Part shown: piece after piece, positions 1-12,004 of the stretch | How the letters are laid out: each line of letters begins with the position of its first letter | Numbering within the stretch: position 1 is the first letter of the stretch | Origin: Sarcophilus harrisii | Lineage: Eukaryota > Chordata > Mammalia > Dasyuromorphia > Dasyuridae | Assembly: GCF_902635505.1 (NCBI RefSeq) | Contig: NC_045432.1 | Coordinates: 6,817,275 to 6,881,274, forward strand | Length of the DNA: 64,000 bases | Reading direction: 5' to 3' | The notes under the pieces: model-generated | The model's database searches: none | The model's input: only the letters and a program-made list of their open reading frames with translations | Told to the model about the DNA's origin: nothing | Made by a program: the position numbers and the translations under genes

Positions 1-750
1 GAGGGGCTGTTGGCAGGCACGTGCCAGGGCCGGGGAGCAGAGCCCAGAAACAGGTGTAGGAAGATGAGCTGGAAAGGAGAACAGGGATGGAAGCCATGAG
101 CGGCAGCTTTCAGAGCCAGGTCCGGGAGTCTGGAAGGCCTCACTTAGCCCTTTGGAAGCAGCCAGGCTTTGCTGAGCAGGATTGTTCTGGCAGCAAAATG
201 AAAGAAAACGAGACCAGGATGAGGGGAGATGGGAAGAGCTACCTAGAAAGACCTTGTGAAATACAGGCAGGCCCTCAACCCTGGGGCTTAGGATGGCAGT
301 GGGAGAAGTGAGGAGAGAAAGTGTTTCCAGCATGGGGGACCCGGCCACGGCAAAGGCCTGGAAGTGGTAGATGGGGAATGTATATGGGAAATAGCAGCCA
401 GTCTGATTGGAGTAAGAAACGGGCACGGGCACCATGAGGAGGATCACTGTGAAATCAGGGTGGGAACAGAGGCCCGATTGTGAAGGGCTTAGACGCTAAG
501 CAGAGGAATTTGATTTTCAAGACGTTAGGGAGCCACAGATGCTTCCTGGGAAGGAGTGACCTGGTGACAGACTTTAGGAACATCGCTTTGCCAGCTTCAT
601 AGAGTGTGTGTGGGAGAAGGGTCAGATTAGATGCAAAAAGAGATGATCATGGGGGCAGAGACAGTGAAGGATGAGAGGAGAGATTGGAGGTGAAATCAAC
701 AAGATATTGCATTGGGTCTGAGGTGATGACCAGAATCCCAAACTCAGGCC
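1..750. other. Intronic sequence, no coding exon seen
   Basis: This should be intron of the PICALM-like gene, because the first exon found (1677) starts mid-codon. I see no splice-bounded coding segment. Around 475-600 the wording (end of gene-like 'gaagggctta...gagccacag...gtgacctggtgacag') resembles an old interspersed repeat found across mammals, which I cannot place in a family. Confidence 0.4.
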
Positions 751-756
751 TGCACA

Positions 757-885
757 CCAGCCAGGGGGTATCCTGACAGAGGACCGTGTGCCAGCCAGGG
801 GGTATCCTGACAGGGCCCCGCGTGCCAGCCAGGGGGTATCCTGACAGGGATCCACGCACCAGCCGGGGGTATCTTGGGAGGACAG
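757..885. repeat. 34-bp minisatellite, about 3.8 units
   Basis: The core 'ccagccagggggtatcctga' starts at 757, 791 and 825, and a degenerate copy starts at 859, giving an exact 34-bp period. The last unit is diverged (cttgggag in place of cctgacag). The short open frames read across it are produced by the repeat and are not genes. Confidence 0.9.
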
Positions 886-1289
886 TGGTACCCTGTGCTG
901 CAAGGCATTTTGGGTGTTCTTACGCTTGAGATGCTCAGCTCAGATGGCAGCCCAATGTTGTCTGAGGCATGTGTGGTCCCACTTCCTTTCTTTGTGGTTT
1001 CTGGACATGAGCAGTAAAGAGCAGGGATGGGGGAAGGGGGTGGAATATGATCTCTCCATTTGCTCACAAGGTATATTTAGAATGTAGTGCTTGGATGCAG
1101 CCAGTTGTCTAATCCTTGTCGGGAGAGCTGCTTTAGGGCCATTAATTCATAAACATGGAAAAATATGGACACCAACATCAATACCTCAGGACCTTAAATT
1201 CGTTCCCAGCATGCTTTGAGAAGCTCCCAGACTCCTTATTATGTAGTAGACTTTTGCAATCATGGAGTGATTTCTATATTGCTTAGTTA

Positions 1290-1440
1290 TAGGACCGCAG
1301 TCAGGTCATGTCAGCTTTGTTCGCCTCAGTTTCCTCACCTGTAAAATGGGGGTAATAACAGCAGCTACCTCCCAGGGTTGTTGTGAAGCTCAAGTGACAT
1401 CATCCATTTAGGACTATAAAATTGTTAGCTTGCAAAATAA
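1290..1440 (+). mobile_element. MIR-type SINE fragment
   Basis: It contains the MIR core order: 'cctcagtttcctcacctgta', then 'aaaatgggggtaataacagc', then 'agggttgttgtgaagctcaa'. It is old and diverged and lies in the intron before the first visible PICALM-like exon. Confidence 0.8.
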
Positions 1441-1676
1441 ACCCTTACTACAGAAACGCAGAAAGTCTTTGGCTTTTCAACTAGTAACAAACGGCTGTTC
1501 GTGGCCCTGTTTTTAAAGGGTTGGAAATCATGTCTGCCAGGCGAGGCTAATTGCTGTACCTACCCCCCACTAGCCGAGAAGTTGAGGCTCCCCCAGCCAG
1601 AGCAGAGAACCGAGTCCAGCTCCACTGCCTTCAGACAAGCCCTGCTAGGTCTGCTTCAATTCTTGTCTGCTTTCAG

Positions 1677-3633
1677 GTCTGGACTTAGATAGTGGTGCCA
1701 CCCCACCAGCATCAACTGCTCCAGAACACAAGGAGGCTGCCCTCAGTCAGCACAGCGGCTCCATCCTCGGGAGCGACTTGGACACCTCCCTCGCCAACCT
1801 TATGGGAAGTAAGTGCTCAGTTCACCATTTAAATTTAAACATTTTTATAACACCTATGAGGCGTCAGGCACTATCTTAAGCACTTGTCAATCTCATTTGG
1901 TCCTCGCAACAACCCTGGGAAGGAGGTGTTGTTATGATCTTCCTTTTATAGATGAGGAAACTGAGTTAGACAGAGGTGAAGTGACTTGGCCAGGATCACA
2001 CAGCTAAAAAGTATCTGAGGCTGGACTTGAACTCAGGTCTTCCTCTTCCACTCCTAATGCTCTGTGGCTGCCCATTGTGGCACCTTCTTGCACTTTAAAG
2101 AAAAGTGATGTATTTTCTTTTGTTTTGTTAAAACAGATCTCGACTTTGGAACGAGCCCCAAAAAGTAAGTTGTTGTTTTTTTTTTTTTTTAAGGGTTGTT
2201 ACTAGTCCAGTATTGGAGAAGAGGCCATATGAAAGAACTTAAAGCTTGTTAAAAGTTTAGTCCCAGAATGACTTGTTAAAAGTCCTCAACGTAGTTCTAA
2301 GACATTACCATGAACAGGGCTGCCTGCTCTCCACAAATGGAGTGATGCAGGCAGTTGGGATTGTGGGAGGGCAACTGAAAGGTTCAAACTTATCACAGGC
2401 AAAGAGCGCTTAAAGATCCAATAACCTTCAATCTAGAGCTTAAAGGGCCTCATAGGGTAGGGCATCGTGTAAGACCCACAAAGACCAAGAGGTGGATTCC
2501 AGATCCCAGAGGTAGCCTGTGGCCTAGCTGGGACTTGAACCCAGTGCTGCCACCTCCCAAACAAGTGTTCTTCCAGTGAAATTTTTCCAAACATCCACCC
2601 ACCGTCCATCTACCCACCATCCATCCACCCACCATCCATCCACCCACCCACCATCCATCTATCCATCTACCGTCTATTCACCATCCATCCATTGACACAC
2701 CATCTATCTACTCTCCATCATGCACATACCCACCATCCATCCATCCATCCATCCACTACCAATCTCTCCACCATTCATTTACCCATAGCCTAGTTACCAT
2801 TGTTCCCAAACAACATCATTTCACAATAATCTTCTAGGGTTCTTGTGATCATTTGCTATCTTCGTGTAGCCAAACTCCATGGCACCTCATTCTTGGCTCA
2901 GTTGGCTAAAGCCGACTAGTCCGGGAGTCTGTGACTTGGCTCTCTTGCTCAGCCCAGTCTCGGCCTGACCACCCCTATCATTGCATGGGCTTTGGGCAAC
3001 CCAGCTTTCCCCCTTCCATCACCCTCCACCTCACAGTCCCTCCCCCATTGTCCTCTCTATGCGCTCCCTATGCTACCATGCTAAGTCCATGAATGAGCTA
3101 GCCCAGAGGAGGAGGACAGTCTCCCCTCTCTGAGGGCCCTATACACTGCTATGGCGTACCTAACACGGGCTTCACAAACCCAGATACAAGGAGCACTTTG
3201 GCCCAGAGGTGATGTTGGGGGGTTGAGGAGGGGGCTTCCCAGGCCGTGGCTAGGCTGGGGTTCAGTCAAGCAGAGTGGCCACTGCGTTAAGGACTGAGCA
3301 GCCCCTGGCCCTGAGGAACTAGTACTATGTTTGGTTGGAATATATGACATGCAAACTGGGAAGTAAATAAATGGTGGGGGGATGACGGCGGCCAAAGAGA
3401 GAGCTGGCCTGAGGGTTCTAAAACCCCTCGAGGGAAGGGCCAGAATACTGTCCAACAAGGCAGATCAGAGAAACTTGCCAAGAGAGTGGTTCCTGAGCCT
3501 TGGGAGATGAGGAGGATTCTGATAGGCAGAGGCTAGAATAAACAGCAAATCCTGATGCGGCGAGGTGGGCCAGCAGCTGAGAAAGGATTTTAAAAGACCT
3601 GACAAATGAGGAGAAATTTCAGTAGAAGGGTGT

Positions 3634-3675
<42 letters not shown>

Positions 3676-6600
3676 ATGCACACACATATGTATGTACATA
3701 CTCTTTGTTAACTATATGTGGCATCCTACGTAGGGCCTAGCATGCCCCAATGCCTAACTGCTAACTGGATTTTCAGTTCATCTTGTCATTGGGATGAGGG
3801 CCACTCTGTGGCAAGGCTGACTTATATGTCTCATTCTAGATCTGACATCCAGTGGAACCAGCCTCCTGAAAAGAAAATGACGGGTGGAACAAACTGGCAG
3901 GTGAAGACAAGCACATCAACCACTTGGAATCCTGCCTCCATCGCTTCTGTTCCACAAGTGGTAATAGCTGCTCCCCACACAGACACATGCTTGTTTTGGT
4001 TTTGAGTCGGTTTATTTTACTCGTTCCTCCCCTGCATTAAGACACAGGGGAAAATATGTAGATCATGAAAGACATTTTTTTAGATTTTTATTTCAAGTTT
4101 TGGATTCCAAGTTCTGTGCCTCTCTCCCTTCCCCCTCCTTGAGACGGTAAGCAGTCAGATATGAATTATGTGTGTAAATTCTGTAAAGCATTTCCATGGC
4201 GGTCACTTTGTACAAGAAGACGCAAAAGAAAAATAGCATGTTTAGGTCTGTATTCCAAGAATAGCAGTTCTTTCCCTGAAGGTGGAAGGTCTGCTCTGTC
4301 GTTAGTCCTTTGGGATTGTCTTGGATCATTGTATTGCTGAGAAGGTCTAAGTCATTCAGAGTTCTCCATCACACAATCTTGCTGTTACTGTGTATATTAT
4401 TCTCCTGGTTCTTTTCACTTCTCTCTTTCCCCCCCTCTCCCGACCATCAGAACAGAACCAATTGCTCCCAGATGCCCTGTTTTTCTTATTTAACTTCCTC
4501 AAATCTGTCTGAAGACATTAAGGTTCTGAACACTTCTTTTCACATTTCGCCCCACAATCCCATTAACACTACTCATCATACAGCCCCTTCCACTCACTCA
4601 ACTACATTTACTTTCCTAGATTTTTCTGGAGTTTTTGGTTTGTATTTCAAAGTTTCTACTCAGTTCTAGGTTTTTCATAAGAAATTATTTAAAGTCCTCT
4701 GTTCTATTAAAGATTCATTTCCCCTGTCAATAGCAACACATCATATTCAGTTTTATAGATAAATTATTCTTAGCTGTAAGTCCGTATCTTTTGTCTGAGA
4801 TCTCCTCTTGTTTACAGTAGAACCTAATAGGGCTTGTGTGATCCAGCTAGTGGTTCCTTAGTATTTGAACGGCTTCTTTCTCAATGTTTGCAGTATTTTT
4901 TCTTTGACTTGGGAGCTTTGAATTTGGGCCATGTTATTCTTTTTGAGGACTTTTCTTTTTGTGTTTTCTTTCAGGAGGGGGTCAGTGGATTCTTCCTAGC
5001 TTCACTTTACTTTCTACAGTTTCCATTTTTTATTTCTTAGAATTCAGTGTCCAAGAGGTTTGCTTTTAATCATGGTTTTCAAGAAGTCCAAGGATTCTTC
5101 AATTCTCTCTCCTTGACCTGTGTTCCACATCAGTTGCATTTTGATGTCAGCTTACCTTTTGATTTTGTTTTACTTTGTCTTCCTGTCCCCATGGAATCCT
5201 TAGTTTCTATTGCTCTAGTATAGTTTGGGGGAAGTCTGTTACTTGTGTGAAGTCGACTACTTTCTCTTCTAAGCTACTTATTCTCCAGAACTTTTATTTC
5301 GTTTTTAATCTCTTGCTTCATTTCTTCTAGGTATTCATGTAGTCCTTGTGGGAAAAAGTTTTTTTCCACTTTGAGTCTGCTTATAACTGTAATAGCCTTA
5401 TTCTCTCCTTTGGGGGGTGGCTGTAGATTTATAATCGTTTTTAAATGGGTGATTTCTTCTTTAGTTCACTCATGTCTACAACTCCCATAAGCCCTGAACT
5501 GGCACCTCACTCCAGAGTCAGGTTTTACCATCCCTGCTATGCTTTTATTTGGGATGCTCAGCTCATCTCTTGGGCCTCTTAGGTCCCATTAGATCTTTGA
5601 GATTTGCAGCATTGGGTCTTCAGGGGGCTTTTTCTGTGGCTTCTCAGGCCAGAGGGGCCTTGTCTCCCGGATTGAACCACGTCATTCTGGCAGCTGTTGT
5701 TGCTTCTGAGGATCTTACTGTGAATTCCCACTTGAGGTTATACATATGCATGGGATATATACACATATATTTTATGTTATATATATATATATATATATAT
5801 ATATTAACATATGTATATTAAGTGAAACAGGAAGCTATACCTCTACCACTAGTGCTATGGAGGATGTCTTATGCAAAGTCCAGATGAAAGAGGTTTCCCT
5901 ATAAAAAGAGGTAGGAGCCTCTGCTTTTTCTGCCCTCCCCTATCTCCCCCGATATGTTCCTGACACATAAGACCTGTAGCCTTTGACACACGCTTAGGCC
6001 TTTGGCCTTTTTCAGGTCACTGGAAGGCCGCTCGTACATTTGTCTGCATTGGGGCTGGGTTTGTTGGTAGTTCTTTCTATTGCCTGTGGAGTTTTGTGAT
6101 TAGTTTCAGGGTGGAATAATTTCTCAATGGATTTCTTGATCATTATGCAGTCTGGTCGTTCAGATTTTTTAAGGAGTTTAGGCCTAAACAATGGAACTGA
6201 AACAGTGGGAGCAAACCACAGACAGTTAGTCAGTTAGAATGAGTCCAGAATGGAGTGAGCAGTTCTCAGAAGTAATGATGATTGACGTAGAAGAAAGTGC
6301 TTTGGGCCTGGTTTTCCTAAACAGAATTGAGTCAAGGAGTAGAATTGTGGCAGAATATCTTGATGTCTAAACAGAGACTCCTATTAACCTGGATGTTTAA
6401 GTTTTCGTAGAAATGTGATCTCTCTAACTGTAGAAATATGTATACATATATTGGATTTAACATATACTTACATATGTAAGCATATGTTAACATAACATTA
6501 AAAAAAGATATAATTAGACATTTAAGATGCTATGGCATCAGTTAATTCATTGGTAGCCAAAATCAATGGTACCTTAAGAAAAAAAGAAAAAGAAATGTGA

Positions 6601-9600
6601 TCTCTATTGGCAGGCACCCAGGTAGTTGAGAGAATCAAGAAGGTCTGGGCTTGAGTCCTTCTATTCCTAACTCTGGCCATGGGCATAGGATCAGGCCTCT
6701 AAGTCTAGAAGTTGCATATGAGGTGTCAGACTGCAAAGGTAGAAATTGTTTTCCTACTGCAAGTTCTGTCCACTAATGAAATCACAGTTCTAGGCTTCCC
6801 CCTTTTCCCCCCAAAAGAAGAAATATTCTAGAATACATTTTTCATTTCCTGGAACTTCATTAGTGCTAATCGAGTGAATTGTATATAATACTACCATCTT
6901 GTTTATTATTATTTCAGATGCCTGTCCCCATGTCCTATCCAATGCCCACCCATCCGCTACCTGTATATGGCATGGTAAGAAGCCCTGTAGCCTGAGTATG
7001 AGAGCAGTAGAACTGAGATCCATTATTGGCACTGATGGGAGTCACAACAACACTGGAAAATCAAGGGGCCTGGGATGTCCCTTCCTCCGAGTCCTAATGG
7101 TGGGGAATACTACGTTTGGAAGGCCTTGGTAGAGGTTTCGGCCTCTGAGATAGGAGGAGTTTAAACACTTGTTGACCTTTCCTCTAAATAATCCCTTTCC
7201 ATTTTCTCACTTCATGCCAAAATATGACTGTGTACAATCTGTTCATTTAATAAACCTTTCTTTTTTTCATGCGCAAAGAGATAGAAGGGTTAGCCCATTT
7301 AGGCTGATTGTTTTTGTGGCCTCTGCTCTCAGTTGGATACTTGGAAAAGCAGGCTCTGTTCAGTGTCAGGGCCTCAGAGGCAAAGAACAAACCTTGGCTC
7401 CCTTCTGCCCCTCAAGGACCACAACTAGATGTGGAGAGTCTCATTTTTCATCGTTAGTAACGAACTAAATCAGTAAGAGCATTAGTAAAGAAGCTATGGC
7501 CCACCAAGAAAACCACCAAAGTAGATGGATGTCAGAGAAAGCCAGCCATGAGAAAAGACCCTCGGGCAGAGCTGCCTGGGGGGGCCTTTGCTTGGGAGTA
7601 GCTACTATGTGGAAAAGCCATGTGCAGATAAGAGAAAAATGACTCTTGGTTCACTTGGCCAATCTGGTGCATCTTTTACAAAGATTTCTGGCCTACTTTG
7701 GTGTCTTTGTTTCTCCTTACCTGATTTTTCACTCTTGGTTGTTTGTGACTTTGGGGATCTTGCACTCTGAACCGCATTGGGGGGGGGGGGGTTACCCAGG
7801 TGATTGCTTAAGGGAAGAATTCAAGATGGCAGCCCAGAAGTACTGGATCCCTGTGAGAGCAAGAGAACTTGCTCCTATTTCTCTAGCTGGGGCTTCATGG
7901 TTACAACAACCCTAGGAGATTGGGATTCAGTTTGATCAGCATTTAGCAAACAGCCATTCTGGGCTGGGCTGTATGCCACCTATTGGGGATAAAAAAAAAC
8001 AATACTAATGATAGCCAGTCTTTATTAAGCATTTGAAGGTTTGCAAAGTGCCTTATGATTATCATCTCATTTGATCCTTATAAAGGACCCTGGGAGGGAG
8101 GTACTATTTTCATCCTTACGTTACAGATGGGGAACCTGAGGCAAACAGTGGTAAACTGACTTATGCAGCGAACAAGCATCAGGGGCTAGATTTGAAGCCA
8201 AATCTTGCTGATTGCAGGCCCTGTATGCCATTTACCATGCCAGCTAGCTGCCTTAGTGAAACTGTCTCTGCCCTCGAGGTGGTGATGCAAGTATCTCCTG
8301 ACTTGAGAGATGAGAAAACGTGAGATTCAGAGACATCCAAGATATTGCCTGTTGGAGCCAGGATATATTTAGGGGTCTTGCTTCCAAGCCGATGCCAGAA
8401 GTGGCGACTGGGAAGAAGACTGGGTCATTGGTGTATCTCATCTGAGATTCTTTTTCTACATAAGTTGACTTTTCTAAGCTGGTGTATTTTACCAGCTGGT
8501 GGTGCCTTCTTTTTCTTTGTTTCTTCTTAAATTTAGAATATGGGCTATTTGGCTTGCTTCATAGGTCTCCCAGCTTGGTCTACAGCATGTGGTTTGTGGG
8601 AGATGTGCTATTGTTTTTCTTGACATTGTATATTTTATTGGGAGAACTGTTCACCTCACCTTTCCCCCCTACTGTTTCATGTCTTCTTTTCGTCCTTTTC
8701 AACTCACAGGTACAGACACCACTGGGAGCTGTCCCCCTCGTGACTTCCCAGCCTTTAATTTATGCACAGCCAGGCCTAACGACCACTAACCCTTTTGCTC
8801 CTGTCTCTGGACCCCAGGTATGTAGGAGGTTGGAGAGGGGGTGTATGAGCCAAGGTTGTGAAGTAAATTGTGTGTTGGACCCCAGCATCAACAGAGTACC
8901 TGGAGCCAATAGATATAGTAAAAGACACTCTCCTTTAGAAAAGGAAAGGTCTTCCTTTCTTCGTTGGATTTCTCAGTGTTCATGGTGCTTCTGGGATGTA
9001 CTCCTGTTTGGACAAGAAGGAACACTCATTCTGCTATCTTCATTAATATGTTTAATTAGGCCTTTGGTACCAATTACACCATTGTATAAAACGGAGCTGC
9101 TCTCATCACATCAGGGACCTTCAGGTGGGCATTTTTTAAAGTCATAAAGCATTTCTTTTCCTCCTCTCCACCTCCCTCTGTTCACTAAAATGGAAAGCCC
9201 TGTAGAATCTTGTAGCATATCCGCATAGGCAGGAAAAACAAATCCCTACCTTAGCCACACCCACAAATGGCTGTTCTTTAAGCCCTTCATTTCTGTGGGA
9301 GAAGGTGGGCAACATATTTCATTGTTAGTGTTCTGGAAGTCATAATGTTGGTCCGTCTTTAATAATCGTTAGTTTTGACAATATTTTCGGTATTCTAGAA
9401 GTTATTCTTTTGTTTCTGCTCACTTCTGTCCAAATCAGTTTGGAATTATGGTTAGTCATTGTATTGATCAGAGTCCTTAAGTCTTTTAAGGTCGATTATC
9501 TTTACAGTATTATTGCTATGATAGAAATTGTTCTCTTGGTTCTTCCCACTTTATTTTGCATAAGTTCAAAAACATCTTCCCAAGCTTTTCTGAAACCTCT

Positions 9601-11962
9601 TTATCATGGCCCAATAGTATTCCATCACAGCCATGTACCTCAACCTGTTGAGTCTCAGTTTCTTGCTCTTTGCCACCACAGAAAGAGCTGCCAGAAATAT
9701 TTTTTGGTACAATTAGATCCTTTTCCTTATTTTTAATAAAAATTTCTTTGAGGTTTAGAAATGGAAGTGATAGGACTGAGTCAAAAAGTATTCACAGTTT
9801 AGTCATTGGGAGGACACAGCTGCAAATTATTTTCCAGAACTGCCGGACCAGGTCCTAGTCCATCTGATAGGGACACAACCCCTCCCACATTTGTTATTCT
9901 CTTTTTTGTCATCTTTACTAATTTGATGGGTATGAAACAGGCCTCAGAGTTGTGTTGATTTGTATTTCTCTAGTTATTAGTGATTTGGAACATGTTTTCA
10001 TATAGCTCTGGAGGTAGAAGATTTTGTCAGGTAGTGAGACCTCTCCCCTCCCAGGAGCCAAGGTCTTTAGGTTTATTTTATGTTCTGCACCTAATCTGGT
10101 TCATCCATCATTCTCTCTATTTCCTTCTAAATTGTTTTTTAACAGTTAGAGCTTTCTAGTGTAGTTTGAGATCTGGTTCTGCTAAATTCCCTTCCTTTTC
10201 ATTTTTTTCCTTATTTCATTTGATATTCTTGACCTTTTGTTCTTCCAGATGAATTCTGTTACTGCTTTGTTGTGTCAAACTCAGACAGAAATGGAGGCCA
10301 TATATTGGCTTAGTTTTAAAATGTAATGTTACATAGATTTTATTATATTTGATTTCCCTTGTGAAATATTTCCCAGTTAAATTGGAATCTGTAGGGCTCC
10401 ATGTTTGAGGCCTCTGTCAAGTAATTCTTTGATAATTGAATTGCCATGGCATGGAATAAGGAAATTTATTTAGGAAGCGTTCTCATTTTGATGATGCTGG
10501 CTCAGCAAATATGTGTGATACATATTTGTGTGTGTAGATAAATACATACATATGCATACTCTGCCAAGAAAAACCCAAAAGTGCTGTTTCCTCTTCATTT
10601 TTATTCTTTTTTTTCATTTTTTCCCTTAATGTTCTAGATCTTTAGATTTCCCAATGAATCTTCTTATTTTATTGAGTTTTATAAAGTATTCCTTAAATAA
10701 TCTGTTTGGCATAGCATTAAAATAGTAAATTAACCTTAGTAATCCATTTAGTCATATTTTTTCAGATAAAGAATTATTGTATTTTGTCAAAAGCCTCTAT
10801 GAATAGTATCATGACTTGTATTGTTTTTATTAACATAATCTAGTAGTTTTCCCAATAGTGAAGCAGCTCTGCATTTCTGGTGTAAATCCAATGTGGTTAT
10901 TATGTATAGTCTTTTTAATATGTTATAGCCTCTTTGCTAGTATTTTATTCAATATTTTTATATCGCTATTCATTGGCAATAATGGTCTATAGATTTCCTT
11001 CCCTGCTGGTTTAGGTACCAGGACTATATATGTGTCATAGAAGGAGTTTAGATTTCCTATTTTGGCCAACAAATTAAGAATATTGGAATTAATATTTTTC
11101 ATGGAATGCTTGATAGAATTTGTAAATCGATTTTTCCTCCTTATGGATTGTTTAGGGGTTTTTTCTGAGATTGAGTTATTTAAATTCTCTATTTTTGTTC
11201 ATTGAATGTAGATGATTTATATTTTTAAAATATTCATCTGGTTCATTTGTTGTCAATTTTATTGGTGTACAATTGAGCAAAACAATTTTTAATAATTTAT
11301 TTCATATATTCTACGTAAGTTACCTGACCTTTTAGTGCTCTGTGTACTTTCTAAGAGGGAGGTTACCCATATTTAAAAAAACTATAAGTTCAGTCCCTGT
11401 CTCTATACCGAGTTTTTTAATAATAGCTTTTTATTTTCAAAATACATACCAAGATAGTTTTCAACATTCACCCCTGCAAAACCTTGTGTTCCAAATCCCT
11501 CTCCTCCCCTCCTCCCCAAGACAGCAAGCAATCTCATATTCGTTAAACATGTACAGTTCTTCTATACATATTTAAACATTTGTGCTGCACAAGAAAAATC
11601 AGATCCAAAAGGGGAAAAATGAGAAAGAAAAAAAACACACACACAAAAGGTGAAAATACTATGTTGTGATCCACATTGTCTTCAGAGTCCTCTCTCCATC
11701 ATAAGTCTGTTGAAATTGGTCTCAATCATCTCATTGTTGAAAAGAGCCAAGTCTGTCAGAGTTGATCATCACATAATCTTGTTGTATACAATTTTTTTTT
11801 TTGTTTCTGCTGGCTTCAGTCAGCATCAGTTCATGAAATATGTGGTTTTCTTTATGTTCCCATTCAGCAATCATCAGAAGTTTATCATACCTAGCTATTC
11901 AGGTCCTTGACTTGTTTTTTGATTATTGGTGTGGTTTTTTTGATATTTTAGATTTTATTGTT

Positions 11963-12004
<42 letters not shown>

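Noticed and set aside
622-1067. Minus-strand frames rich in SGYPLAG repeats
   Set aside because: They are the translation of the 34-bp minisatellite.
8482-9147. 221-aa + strand frame spanning the 8710-8817 exon
   Set aside because: Only the part between the acceptor at 8709 and the donor at 8818 matches the PICALM family. The flanks read through intron.
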